Source of the DNA: Lithospermum erythrorhizon
Taxonomy: Eukaryota > Streptophyta > Magnoliopsida > Boraginales > Boraginaceae
Length of the DNA: 64,000 nt
Direction: 5' to 3'
Assembly (NCBI GenBank): GCA_019722365.1
Contig: JADFUC010001453.1
Coordinates: 1,798,001-1,862,000, forward strand
The notes below the pieces were generated by a model that searched no databases, was not told the DNA's origin, and saw only the letters and a list, made by a program, of their open reading frames with translations. The stretch's first letter is position 1. Each line of letters opens with the position of its first letter. The position numbers were made by a program, and so were the translations under genes. Below, one piece after another: positions 23,041 to 35,430 of the stretch.

Positions 23041-26000
23041 AAAATCCTCTAATTAACTGATACTTTTACTTTTTGAAATCAAGTTAAGGTCATTAATAAC
23101 TTTTTAATTATAAGATAAAAAGATTAAAAAATATTATTAGAATATAATGAAATCAATTTTAGATTTTTTAGAATAAACAAAAAAAGCACACTAATATATA
23201 GTGAAATCTATTTTTTGAAATATCAATTAAAACAAATTTAATATAATATATAGATCAGATACACTGGTCTTTTTTTTTAATGGGTGGAGGACGTATTAGT
23301 AGAAGTATAGCAGGTCCATTGTTTTATTCAATGGATATAATAATATCCCAAAAATACAGAGATTTAAGAGTCTATACGAGTAAAACAAAAGCAACAATAT
23401 AATTTACACATATAACACAACATACATAATTAAATAGTGTTGGACATGAAATCCATGGTGGACTGGTGGTCCATCAACTTATTTAAATAAAATTGGTTGA
23501 AGTTTACTCATATTAATCTAATCAACTAGACGTAACAAACACATTAGAAAAAGATCATGCGAGTGTGAGAACAAATTTAGAAGTATTATATATTGATCAA
23601 TCAATTCAAACTTTGCTAATTTCATGGCAGTTTCCACACAAATGTAAGGTACTTTAACCAATGGAATAATTAACCACATGGAAGTGGAAGTGGAAGCTCA
23701 TATGGTGTTCTCTCGTAGCTTCTCCTCTAAAAAATGTGCATCAACTATAATTGAAGGAATACTTTAAAAATAAAGTTCGGTAACTAACTAAATTGGTAAC
23801 ATGTTACCTAAGTGAGAAAAATTATATTACCACGGAGTAACTCGTTTTATTTCAATATCCAGAATAAATACCAGAAATAGTTTATGTAGGACACCTAATC
23901 TTACAACTATAGGAAAGCACCCATACGATAACAGAAGTGATTTGGGTGGGTTTCTCAACTTTTTTCACTAAATCACGCCTTTTCATTTTTGAGAACCATC
24001 AAACAATTGATTTATACAATTTTTAAGTGTTAACAATTTCTTAATATCTATTAAAAAATTAATGATACAATAATATGATTTTCAAACATCAAAATTAATG
24101 ATCCAACAATATGATTTGTTCAAGAAATACATCAAATTAAATAACCACTATATATTAATTAAAAACAATAATGAATCGAAATATAATAGCCTGCTCTATT
24201 TGAAGTCAAACGAATCAAACGGGAGGTGGACGAGGTGTGAACTTGTAAGCCTACTCCATCAGCTCAAACAACTCAAAAATTAAGCTGCAGCAAGGTGCAG
24301 CTCCAGGCAAGGACTCCTAACAGATCAAGTGATTAAGTTTAAGGCATTTATGGGATGTATTAGTTATATTCTCCAAAGTATAATTGATGAAATAAAGTGT
24401 ATTCGAATTGATCAAGGATAAAAAGAAATTTTTACTCCATACAAATTGTAGAGATTTATCGTAATATTTAATGGAAATTACTATAAATACAAGACTTAAT
24501 CTCAATAGAGATCACTTCCTCCAAATATTTTCAGAACGGACCAAAGTGAGATGAAATTGAGCATAATTATAAGTCTTAAAATAATATTATTTGTGATTTT
24601 TCATAATATTATTAAAATATTATGTATTGTAAAAAAATTTAACAATAATTATATATGTGTACCATCAAGGTATGTATTATAAAGGGTTTTAAACACAAAT
24701 ACTTTATAGAGTTTTTTAACTATGAAAATGTGTATCCCAGAATTCCATGTATGGCAGTGTTTCCAGTGACTTGAGCATACTATTGGGGTTTGTTTTAATA
24801 CTGTAGTCTGGTTCTGGGAACTAAACTAAATCGTTTTTCTAATTCATAGATAGTTGTTTAACGATTGAAACTTGTGAAGTCTAGGAACCATATAGTCTAG
24901 ATTGACAAAAAATCGGGTCAATTCAAAGTGTAAGTATGGCAATATATACTAATAATCTTCTTTATAAATAAATAAAAAATTAAAAAAGTGGATGAAATTA
25001 AAATAAAGTACATGCGAAAGGAACGAAGTTATCTTGACCCGACTTTACGCTAGTAAACAACGTCGTCGTCTTAGAAAAGAAACTACTGAGTAATTGGGAT
25101 GAAATTAAAATAAAAAACATGTCAAAGGAGTACAGGTTAATATCCAACTTGAAACTCAATTGCTCACACAATTTCATGAAAGCTAGAATTTGGATCACTA
25201 AAGTTGAAGTTGATAGAAATTTCCTTGCAAATCCAATTCATGGACTAAAATAATGGTGAAAAATGTAACAGGCGACTTTAAATTCACATATACGGCGTAT
25301 AAAATAAATAAAATTAAGAAGGTGTTATAAAAAATACGGAGTATGTATTATTATATACATATGCATAATTCATTAGATGCTCGCATGATGTTTATTAAGT
25401 GTGTGCATATGTATACATACTAGCCATCCACTAGGTAAATAAGAACATAAACGCCCATGAAGTTTCAAGTTCATTCTTTGTGTGTATTTGATTTTATCCA
25501 TTTATATAGCAATTTAGTTTAGTATGGACATTTGTTAACATGCTATGATATAATATAATAGTACCGGTTAAAATCATGCGTAAAATTTGTTGAAGCCCAG
25601 GGTTATAATATATAGGAGGGTATTTGGCAATTCAGGTCTCATAGTGTTTGATTATCTGGCTTTAGGTTTATTAATAGGATCTTGGAAACTTTGTCAATTA
25701 CATAGTCGCCAATTTTTAGTATGAATCCATAAGATTCTTTAACAATGTCGATCTTAAGAAATATGACTAATGCAATGAAGCCGAGAGTAGTCAATTGATT
25801 TTATCAATAAAATCCATAAATTCTTGATAGTGGATCTTAAGAAATATGATTAATGAAATGACATAAAAGAAAACTAAGTGCAAGAATCACAAACAAATGA
25901 AGAGATGGGAATACATATTTTAAATTTAGTGTATAGGGACCCCTCAGACGATCGGTTCGTTGAGCTCTCCGAGAGGGATGACCGAAAGAGTTAATGCTAC

Positions 26001-26935
26001 CACAACATATGCTGTATCAGCTTCAAACCAACTCTATCAATATATCATCATGTGATTCATGTCAATGATTCAATGAAGGCCTACAGTGAAGCACCACTAG
26101 TGATATACTCCATATTATCTAGTCAATATTAATATGTTCAGCTTGGCAGAATTTTAATATGATAAATACCGATCATAGCCGATGCTTATTAGTCAGGATT
26201 GACTAGAACTACACGACTTGCTTCTATATAAATAAGGAGTTGTGCGACAATCTGGCGTGGCGGAGTTGATTCGGGGCTTCGAGGCCCAAGGCCCTCTTGA
26301 GTTGAAATCGCGTGGAGTTGATCGGCAGCGTGCCAATTTATTGGCATTGTTCAAAACGATGCAGTGAAACAAATGAACTGAATACTGAGACACGGACCCA
26401 GGAGTTGGGAGGCGTATCGGTATAATTAGGATGTCGATTCCACGGCCGTTGCGATGGTTTAAGTATTCATGCATCTTGTCAAAGGAATTAAATCTCTTTG
26501 TAAGTAAAAAAAGGAGTTACATAGAATAAAATCATTTATTAATAAATAGGAATTCTATAGAATATAAGAAAATGAGATACTTGAGGACACAGACCAGATT
26601 TCAACGAAAAGTCAAAATAGATTGAATTGGAAAGTACTACTTCTTCTAGACCTCTAATATAAGACCCCATTATAGAAAGTTAGAAACACTATAAGAAAAT
26701 CATGTATTAACACCTCACACACTCTATAGACTTCTCTGAAAATCAGACTGAGTCCGTCCGACAAATTTGATTATTGAAAACCACTAACAAGTAACAAGTA
26801 ACAGTAAACAAATTGAGATATATATTGGCCCATATGTTCGAGAAACAGGTTTGGGCCCAGCCACATACGCGAATATCAACTAGCTTTAGAAAATGCATAT
26901 AACCCGAATATTTTTTGTTTTATGGTAATAGACTA
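23041..26935. other. AT-rich intergenic region, no gene seen
   Basis: Nearly 3.9 kb of AT-rich DNA with only short random open frames on both strands. A slightly GC-richer patch at 26180-26480 gives a 93-codon minus-strand frame that resembles nothing I know and is probably chance or eroded repeat. Confidence 0.5.
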
Positions 26936-27130
26936 ATAGCTAGTCTAAGTGGCAAACGAACCGGCCCGGCCAGCCAGCCCGCCCAGCGAGGCCGGGCAGG
27001 CCCGCGTATTCGGCGGGCCCACGGAGCCCGTTAACAAACAGGCGGGCCCGTCCGTTAAGCGAATCTTGAATTTTGTTGGTTGAGGCAGGTATCGGGCGTG
27101 AAGTGCGGATTTGAAATTCTGGTACCCGCG
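26936..27130 (+). repeat. GC-rich hAT-type 5' terminus
   Basis: GTGGCAAACGAACCGGCCCGGCC (from about 26950) continues into long CCGGC/GGGCC runs and AACAAACAGGCGGGCCCG. The 'TGGCAAACGGGCC' style is typical of terminal and subterminal parts of plant hAT elements. The surrounding DNA is strongly AT-rich, so the composition change is sharp. Confidence 0.5.
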
Positions 27131-27359
27131 TTTGTGATAGTTTAAGTAAGCGATTGCTTGAAGTATAGCGTGAATAATATGACTCTTTATAAGCGATATC
27201 TAAGTTTCTAGATTGATCTGACGGGTCTGGTTTTAAGATTTAGCGTTCAGATGCTCAACGATGGTACGTTTTCAAGCTAAGCAGTCACAACCATCTACAT
27301 TTACTTAAAGCACCAAAATGAAGAGGTCTATAAAGTGACGCTCCATATTCACCAGTAGT

Positions 27360-27560
27360 TCTTCATGATACCGAAATAAGAATCACTTTAGAAAACGTTA
27401 TTATTAATTCTTTGTGGTTTTGGGCTTGTTCGTTCTGATCAGTAGATCGCTTGATCTTACCTTGCTCCATTTCTGATCCGGTATTATTTATCAACTTTTT
27501 TTGTAAAATCTTTGTATTTGATACTAGCAAATTGTGTAACGTAACCTTGGAAAAAAGTAT
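27360..27560 (+). repeat. Dispersed leader repeat, copy A
   Basis: GTGGTTTTGGGCTTGTTCGTTCTGATCAGTAGATCGCTTGATCTTACCTTGCTCCATTTC-type sequence recurs in diverged form at 33165-33250 (GTGTGCTTGTTCATTGCGATCTACAATCTTACCTTGCTCCATCACC-type). Both are followed by TTATCAT/CTTTTTTT. It is probably the 5' leader of two related transposons in this nest. Confidence 0.5.
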
Positions 27561-28636
27561 TCCAAAGTGATAGTGCTTGGTATGCTCCGATAGTTTGTTA
27601 ATTTGGGTGATGATAATTTGCTTCAGCATGGATGAACTGCCTTATTAACTCTCGATCTAGTGCTACGGATACTACTATTGAGAGAAAAAAAGCTTTCATG
27701 GATTTGGAAGCTCTGGCAGGCAAAAGGGGAGAAAAACAAAACGGCTTGCATTTTTTGTTTAAATTGTAAGAGTACTCACATCATGGAAAGCAGATTGGGG
27801 GTAAAGGGGGGCAGGTCATCTTGCTAGACAACAAGTGGTCATAAGATAACTAAAGGCACTGATGAGTAGGGAAGGTGGTATACAAGGAACTATTATTGAT
27901 ACCCCAGTAACTGAAAACTTTTTTAGTATTTTTTGGCATATAGGATTGAAACTATTATAAATTTGTAATCAGTGGTTCTTTTGCCGCTTTTTAATCATTG
28001 TGATGGATGGCGTTTCACTAAATTGGATTCAAAATATTCGTTAATCCCGAGCAATACATCCACCGATTCTCTTTTCACGAAACTATGCTTTTAAATATTT
28101 TTTAAAGAGTGAAAAAAGATCTTCTATGGCAAAATCTTCATGAATTTGCCTTTATAAAATGTGTTTGACTAGTGATAACCGATTGTCTTTTTTGGATTTT
28201 GATATAATGTGTATAACATGTCATTGGATTGATCATGATTAGATGCTTACAAAGGAGAATTATATATTTTTAAATTCGTTCTTAAACATAGCTTAATATT
28301 CTAGAATTTGAGGAAGAGTATACTACTTGTGTGCCAATGATTACAAATGTTTGAATAGAATTACTTCAATTTCATTTGATAATGCGTCGCTAATACTTGT
28401 ATCAATTGAAGATTAAAAGATGCCTATTAAACCCCGGATTTTAGTGAACTTTTTTCATGTTAGATGTTTATGTCACGTCCTTGATTGAATTGCTAAAGAT
28501 GGTACGTTGAACTTTGGGATGAGTTTATTTATTTTTACCAATTAAGCTGAGGCCGTTATTTTTTGTGTAGGCGGGGTTGAAAATTTTATGAATATAAAAA
28601 TTGGTTGAGGCTTCGGAAAAAGTTTTAAAGTGTTTG

Positions 28637-29623
28637 GATTGTGACACTAGATGGAACTCGACTTCTAGATCTACTAGTTCGTATAATATATATAAGGGAT
28701 GAAATTACAACATTTTTATGAGATCATTATCGTTGGTGAATATTGTCCCCGGCTCACATATATTAATTGGAAATATTGTTATGAATTACTTAAATTTCTT
28801 GAGCCATTTAAAGATTACACTAAAGTTTTTCAACTCGATATGAACCAAATATTCATGCTTGCTTTAGAATGTAATAAGTTAATCTTTTCCATTCATATAT
28901 TTCGGCTTATAGAGTTAGTCATGTTGTTTAGAGATATGGTTCGAATATGGAAGACAAGTTTTTAAAAATATTTTCATCCCCATCCCATGCATATGCAATT
29001 GGTATAATTTTGGATACTAGCAGCTAAATTAAGTCATTTAATTTCTATGTGAAATCTATTATGAAGCATTTAGTATCAAATTTTAATCCCGAAGACACAA
29101 AAGAGTTTTGATGTTCAAAAATGGAAAGATGGAATTGGCGTATATGTATAACATGTATAGCAAATATCGGAGTCAAGGTAGCATGGAGCAAAGTGAAAGG
29201 CCGTGCCACTCTAGTAGTGGAACAAGTTTTAATATTCAGCGTGGGGTTAAGATCTGAAGTGACACTTGATCACCTAGATGCTTTACAATTACTAGAGTAA
29301 CACTAATCCAATCGCTCCCGCAGAGACAATGGAGTTAGTTCAACGATATTTAACTACTAACTTTGGAATTGAGTGATATAATGAAATGTAACCACGATAT
29401 ATTGAAATGGTGGGCGACTAAGGAAGCATTGTTTAAGAGTATTATGCAAGATTTCAAAAGAAATATTTTCTATACCTATGTCAACAATAAGCTACGAGTG
29501 AATCCGCATTTGCTTAAAGCGGCTCCCAATACGCTCAAAGGCGTTGAAGACTTGAGAGATTCGGCGATTGAAGTATGTGTTTGTATCAAGGAATTTGGAG
29601 CGGCTTGTAGGCATCGGATCTGA
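28637..29623 (+). pseudogene. hAT transposase remnant
   Basis: CDTRWNSTS at about 28639-28665 matches the conserved DTRWNST block of plant hAT transposases. Later fragments are YCYELLKFLEPFKDYTKVF (about 28770-28830, an L-x-x-FYxxT-like region) and, near the C-terminus, FGIELSDIMKCNHDILKWWA (about 29360-29420). The last matches the hAT dimerisation block (FDILxWWK). A terminal AIEVCVCIKE segment (29565-29592) corresponds to the 'EALVCTKDWL' region. Multiple stops and frameshifts make it dead. It lies downstream of the GC-rich hAT terminus at 26936 in the matching orientation. Confidence 0.65.
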
Positions 29624-31290
29624 ATAGGGGTATCTATTTCATGGAAGGAAAGGGAAAAAAGATTTGTTAAAATCTTGGTGACATTGAGAAAGAAATTCAA
29701 ATAGATGAAAGAACAACCACAATGAAATACATTCCGACAAAGAAGAATCCGAGAAGATAAATAGTGTGATGATTGAATTTGTATAGTTTTTTAAATTTTT
29801 TTTGATTGAGTGTATGAAAATTAATGTAATCTCCTGTGACACAGTATAAATTAAATGTAATCTCAATAATACTACAATACTCCTTTTTATGTTTCTTTAC
29901 ATTTTTTCGATCATTAAATGAAGTGAAGCGATTACATACCCATTACCAAAATTAATGGTACCGTTTATAAGCGATAGTACCGTTAATGAATAATAGTACC
30001 ACGTTTAGATTATTAACTTACATTTAGATAAAAGACTATGGGTATGGACCGTGAAATTTGAACTAGATAATGGCGACAAATGAAACTTAAAGTTTATTAT
30101 TAAATGTTGTTTGAAGGAATGATTAGGAGGATCTTATGAATGAATTTTTTATGACTAGACATGAGGGGCGATAACGATGAATGTATAGAGGATTATCCCA
30201 GCTAGGGAATTGTAGTGCGAGTGGCCAATTAGCCAAGCAGTTGTGCTAATATGCTTAATAATAATAGTAAAGAGCCCAAAACCCTAGAATTGAGTGTATA
30301 AATACAATCTAGATGGGGCGGGAAGTTTATCAAGGTGGTCCAAGGAATATTGTTTCCGCTAGTTGGAAGCCACCGAGACTTAGCGGGTACAAATGATGAT
30401 CGCAACTTGGTAGCTCACCGAATGCGAAGGTTAACTACCCCCATTGTCACCGAACACATTTTCCATCATCATAAGAATAAAGCCCACAATGGCATGATTT
30501 TTGTCCTTTTGTTGAAGTTTAGTAGGAAAAATGTGCTATCCTAGATTATCGGAGGCGTGAGGTTAATGGCAATGATTCAAAAGCCTTTCAATTTATAAGT
30601 TTGAGGTTTATTTGTAGGATATAGGCGTTGAGATCGAAGTGGAATCTCACGAAGACTACTTGGCAGGAGGTTAAGGCAAAGCGTGTGGAACTACAAGCGA
30701 ATTGAGCCCGAGGCGGCTCAGATAGAATGAGTTCTGAGGCGGGAGTGCGGGAGGAGATGCACCCGTATCCCGCCAGGTGGGGCCCCTCTTGCCTCGCTTA
30801 GCCAACGGAGGGAGGCGGGAGGGTGACACTTTGAAGGTTGTTAAGATAAGATGACCGGATTGCGTCCGAGATCTTCGATATCATGAAAGGACGGGGAGAA
30901 GAGATGATCAGCGAAATGGCCAGCGTGCGGATCCATATGGCGGAGGATATTAAAGGCCGACGGCAGGATCGCCTGACGGCTTTCCTCAGCCAATGAATGC
31001 ATTTCTCCATGGCCCACCTCCTCCATTTATAGTTGAAAGAAAGAACCAAGTGAAGAAACACATGAGGCCAGATATTGTGTTCCACATATTATATGTATGA
31101 TGTTTTTCGTTTAAAACAATGTTTGTTATTTCACATTACTTTTTATTCGAAGTTGTTAAGCGATGTGAATGTTTGTGAATGTTTGAATGCTTGAATGTTT
31201 ATGGGGTGTTTCAGTTTGAATGAATGAATGTGTGAATGAATGAATGTGTGTATGTTTGAATGTTGTGATTCTTTGAAAAGCGCACACCTT
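29624..31290. other. Unassigned transposon-rich DNA
   Basis: A plus-strand 69-codon frame at 30335-30544 and minus-strand frames at 30798-31085 match no family I recognise. GC content rises at 30640-31020. The context argues for eroded mobile-element sequence rather than a host gene. Confidence 0.35.
31130..31270. repeat. GAATGTTTGAATG-type simple repeat
   Basis: Degenerate tandem iterations of GAATGTTT, TGAATGAATG and GTGTGAATGA form a short-period minisatellite. Confidence 0.7.
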
Positions 31291-31394
31291 TCTTGCTTTA
31301 AGCGCGTGTGCCGTTATGATGGAGCAGTACAGCGCGTTCTATCTTTGAAAGAAAAAATACAATATTATGTATTAGTACCGTTTCATGGCTTTGA

Positions 31395-31800
31395 TTGCTC
31401 TGAGAACTAAGGGGGCCTCGGGCAGACCCCGGGCGAGGCCACTTGAATGGATGATAGGCTCGGGCAGACTGGGGCACGGGGCAATCGCTTTCGGCCACGT
31501 CCGACCCCTGAGAGCCGGGGAGACGCGTTAGAGTAGGCTGAGCCCGGGCGAATACGAACGGATGGTGGGCCACACACGCTGAGCAGCCCACGGGGGCTTG
31601 ATTCGTTTACTAGCCATTCTGCAATAGCTCATCGTGTTTAATGAACGGGGTTGGGCGCCAGGATCGAGGAGCAGGGCAAAATCCCAACATGTCCGGCGGG
31701 CCTGAGGCCTCTTAACGAACCCGGGTCGGACCGTTAAGGGATGCTGCGGGCCATTACGGTTCAAGGCCGTGTATCGAGGTAGGCCCGATGGCACCGTTTA
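31395..31800. repeat. GC-rich hAT-type terminal/subterminal sequence, second copy
   Basis: Runs of GGGCC, CCCGGGC, GGCGGGCCTGAGG and ACCGTTAAGGG repeat the compositional style of the 26936 terminus. The short minus-strand frames across it are by-products of low stop-codon density in GC-rich DNA. Confidence 0.45.
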
Positions 31801-32038
31801 TTCATGATACCGTATTTGGTAAATTGACGTTGCACCTTTAAAACTTATACCGTTTATTACGGCAAAAATGAAAATTGATAGCCAATTGAACAAATAACAT
31901 TTCGAATAAAATAAATTTAACCAGTTCAAATAGGCGATTTAAAGATACATGAGTCTTTACATGATTAATACGGTACAAGCGGGCAGCGAAAATATTTTAA
32001 GCCGATTCCAAGTTCCGTTCGTTCATGGTAAGAAAACC

Positions 32039-32347
32039 CTAAAAAGTTACAAAGTCACCACATTCTATGTTGTGGCGTTCCACCAAATTCACGCCACCCA
32101 TCATTGAAGTAAACATGATGTGTTTCGTCACTTGATCCTCGAACCTTCCATTTTCAATTTTGACATCATGAAACTTGTCATCCATAGCTAGCTTACACTC
32201 ACGGCTACAAAAAAGTTGTGCGTTCGAACAAAGAAATAACTTTGAACCTTCTATTGGCGGATGGATCTCGATAACCTTTAAAACCTCTTTACATGGCTTA
32301 CCCCCTTTTTTGAATTCTTTCTCTTGGAGGCATAGTGAACCAATATG
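32039..32347 (-). other. Unidentified open frame of ~102 codons, possibly a terminal exon
   Basis: An uninterrupted minus-strand frame opens directly after a TTTATTAG acceptor-like site (ends 32348) and closes at TAG 32039-32041. The peptide begins HIGSLCLQEKEFKKGGKPCK and includes the blocks HPPIEGSKLFLCSNAQLFCS, HDVKIENGRFEDQVTKHIMF and MMGGVNLVERHNIECGDFVTF. It has six cysteines and no low-complexity runs. I do not recognise the family. It could be the last exon of a captured host gene or a transposon accessory protein. No matching upstream exon was found on the minus strand. Confidence 0.4.
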
Positions 32348-32879
32348 CTAATAAACAATTGTAATTGATTAAGTTGGTAGTTTGTGAGTGCTCCGAACAA
32401 GAAAAATGCTTTATGATCAGCACGCAGCAAAGCGGTACCATGTTCCAGCAAAACGCCAACCACGTTTAGTCCCAGCGTGTTTTTTTACTAAGCATTAGTA
32501 GCGTTTGATCAGCGTTACCATGTTGGATGGCTAATTTTTTGCAACGGCTACAAATAGTAATTTAATTTTATGAATAAGCGTGTGCTTACGTTTGATCCAA
32601 CAGATACCACATTTAGTCCCAGCGGCTTTCCTGGCAAGCTACTTTTGTACTAAGCGTGGTACGCTTGAATGGTTGCACCGAAGTGCGTCTGGTGGAGGTT
32701 GGTTGAAGATGAACTTCTGGCGGCGTTCAAGAACCAGTCACAGAAGTGAATGAATTGGAAATAATGAAAGAAGTAAGGAATGAGATGACTTTCTTTCTTG
32801 ATTTATATCATAAACAAATCAGCCACTCACACCACTCACAGAGTTTTTTCTCTATTCCTCTCGTATATCGTCGTACTTC

Positions 32880-33250
32880 ACTTAATCTTTGGAGTTTTTG
32901 AAAAAGACTTTTAGAAGTATTGTTCCCACGTTTGATCAAAGCGTTAATAAATTTATTCACTTAGAAATGTACAAAGACACCATGGAATCTCTCTCTCTAT
33001 AAAGGGGGCAACACCATTCTTCATTTTCTACTTGGCTTTCACGATCATTTCTAACCAATTCTGATACTACTGATCACTTTATAAAAGCAATTCACGATAC
33101 TTTCATTTACTTATTTTTTTATAGAAGTCTCTGGTTCGATCGAGTCTAAATTCTTTCTCAAGTTGTGTGCTTGTTCATTGCGATCTACAATCTTACCTTG
33201 CTCCATCACCGAGGTTCAATATTATCTATCATCTTTTTTTAATTGTGATA
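32880..33250 (+). repeat. Transposon promoter/leader segment, with leader repeat copy B
   Basis: TCTCTATAAAGGGGGC at about 32994 is a good plant TATA context. It is followed by a leader that ends in the CTTACCTTGCTCCAT repeat shared with 27360-27560. It probably drove the broken ORFs downstream at 33280-34300. Confidence 0.4.
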
Positions 33251-33279
33251 TTTAGTGTGAGTTATGTGTCAGAGGATGA

Positions 33280-34300
33280 TAATCGTATGGATGAATCATC
33301 GCCTGACAAGTCGGGCCGGGCGAATGGATCAATTATTACAATCTAGGGCCGGGATTCTACTGGAGCATGTGGGATGTGGAGGTAATTAGGTAGTACTTTA
33401 TTTAAGTTAACTTATTAGTGATTGGTACGAGATAGTTGCACAATTTCATCATGCAGCTTAGGGTTCTTTATTTGAATGTCGTGGTGTGGTGTGTAATTAC
33501 ACAATTAGTAGTGTTCGTGGTAGTATCCACGGCGGAAGATGATTTGAATTGAGTGTATTCGGTTTGAGTAGGGGAGGGACTCACGATTATAATGAAAGGG
33601 GTGGTGTAGTAGTGGCAGTGAGTTTGAATCATTGTGGCGATTCTTAACAATGGCCATTATAGCTAAGAGTCGCATATATCGTATATAAATACACAATTTG
33701 AGCGGCCTTCAAAGGAACTTTCTTTGGAATGCTTCGTTGAGGGTCACTGCACACTAGTCAAGCGTCGGAGCTTACTTTCATACATGCATTTGTTACGTGG
33801 GCTATTGTGAATGGGGTTAAGGTCAATTTGCCACATATGATGCTACTACATATGAACTATCAAAGAAACAAGCTTCCGCATCAATATGAGATGGTACTCT
33901 CTTATTTGTTGGTCAATCACCAAGGTGTTCCGGTTTTAGAAAAAAAACAAAAGATACCATGTAAGAAGGACACTATGATAGGGAAGGCCGATCAATGCTT
34001 TTCGGGGGGGTTGCATATATGTGGGAGGATAGAAGTTGCTTTCTAAGTGGGGAAGTGTTCGAGCGGTTTGAGTGAGGATGATGTGTAGTTGTTCCAGCAA
34101 ATGTGCGCCCCGTGCATGATAAAGGGATGGTTACGAAATGCTGGAGCGACTTTTTATCCGCGTCCCCGTTTGTTCACGACGAAAACAAGGTACTCCTATG
34201 GATTATCGATGGAACTTTCTTGCTTGTAGTCAATGAGCGTAACATGTTAACAATGTTTGGTGAGATAAGGGACAATGATGTAAGGAATGAGGCTTGAGAT
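33280..34300 (+). pseudogene. Broken transposon ORF (plant-transposon-protein-like, tentative)
   Basis: Fragments include MDESSPDKSG (33290), a frame with KVNLPHMMLLHMNYQRNKLP at about 33822-33880 followed by LVNHQGVP, and a last frame with HDENKVLLWIIDG (34160). The LPHMM...LPY...GVP order resembles the 'putative plant transposon protein' domain found in many plant mobile elements, but the similarity is by memory and weak. Stops and frameshifts abound. Confidence 0.3.
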
Positions 34301-35190
34301 GGATGAATGCAGCGATGCGAGGTGGAAAGGGCAGAGTGTAACGCCACTGACCCGGCGCTCGGGTCGGTGCGTTAATGGGTAGTGGTGACCTCCACGAAAC
34401 CACCGCAGTGCTCCGGCCGTTTTGTCATTCCGCGTGCTGCGAGAAGCTTCTGGGGTGGTCGGCGTCACAAAGTACGAGGTCAATGGCGGCTTAACATTTG
34501 GAGTTCTTGCTGAGAGATGAGCTTCGAAAGAAGATCGTCTTACGATGGTATGAAGTAGTACCAATCAAATCTGCACCAAACATATATCACCTGCTTTGCC
34601 GCGTTTTTGCGATGCGGTATTACAATAAGGGTTGATAATCACGGGGATACAGCGCGGTTGGTCGTCAAGGAGATGACAGTAATGAAGAGGATGACATTGG
34701 AGGAGATGATACGAGAAGAACACATGGAGTGAATGTGTTTTTGTTTCATGTTATGTACTTTCAAGTTTCAAACAATTATGGTTCCTTTTGTTTTTGTATT
34801 AAGCCTTGCTTTGGTATTGGAACAATTTTGGGTTTATGTTAGCATGTATTTTAGTATTTGAAGACAGTGAGTTATGTTATGTGGTTTGTGAACATTTTAG
34901 GTTGTGTTATGCGTCTTGTCGGTAAATTTCAATTTATGTTGAATTGTTGGTGTTTAATTTCTATTTGTTTCAGCGACATTTTGTACACATGCTTGATGGC
35001 GTTTGTGCTAAAGCGTTGCCCACGTTTATTGCTTTTACTTATAGAGCGGGGGGCATGTATGTTGAACACTTTTTAGCGTCTTGGAAATGGTGACCGTTTG
35101 TCCTAGCGTTGCCACACGTTGTGCGAATTACTTACGGGATACAACATGTATGTAGAACACTTTTTGTGTCTTAAGCGGTCTGCGGCGTTA
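34301..35190. other. Unassigned DNA in the hAT-like nest
   Basis: There is a GC-rich patch at 34330-34500 and then AT-rich DNA. The short frames on both strands resemble no known protein. Confidence 0.35.
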
Positions 35191-35199
35191 TATTAAGCG

Positions 35200-35430
35200 G
35201 TGCCGCGTTTATTAAAGGGGCTTCGGCCCGAATACCCGACAGCGAATAATGGGTGGGGCCGGCCCAAGACGGGGCCTAGGGCCCGATCCTTTGGCCCCAT
35301 CCGTCTGCTAACGCGGACCGGGGGGCCGTTCTTGGGCCTATTAGGCCCGAGGCCAAGTGAACCGGGTCGTGGACCGGGCCACCGGCGGTCCACGAGGCTC
35401 CCGATCACGTTAGGAATAAACACTAATGCG
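35200..35430. repeat. GC-rich hAT-type terminus, third copy
   Basis: GGGGCCGGCCC, GGGCCTAGGGCCCGAT, GGGCCTATTAGGCCCGAGG and ACCGGGCCACCGGCGG form palindromic GC-rich subterminal sequence. It ends abruptly in AT-rich DNA at about 35430. This is probably the outer end of the last element in the nest. Confidence 0.45.

Noticed and set aside
26193..26474. 93-codon minus-strand ORF
   Set aside because: No recognisable domain, no splice or promoter context, and isolated in AT-rich repeat DNA.
31298..31794. Overlapping minus-strand ORFs in GC-rich DNA
   Set aside because: GC-rich hAT-type terminal sequence has few stop codons. The peptides are Arg/Pro-rich and resemble no protein.
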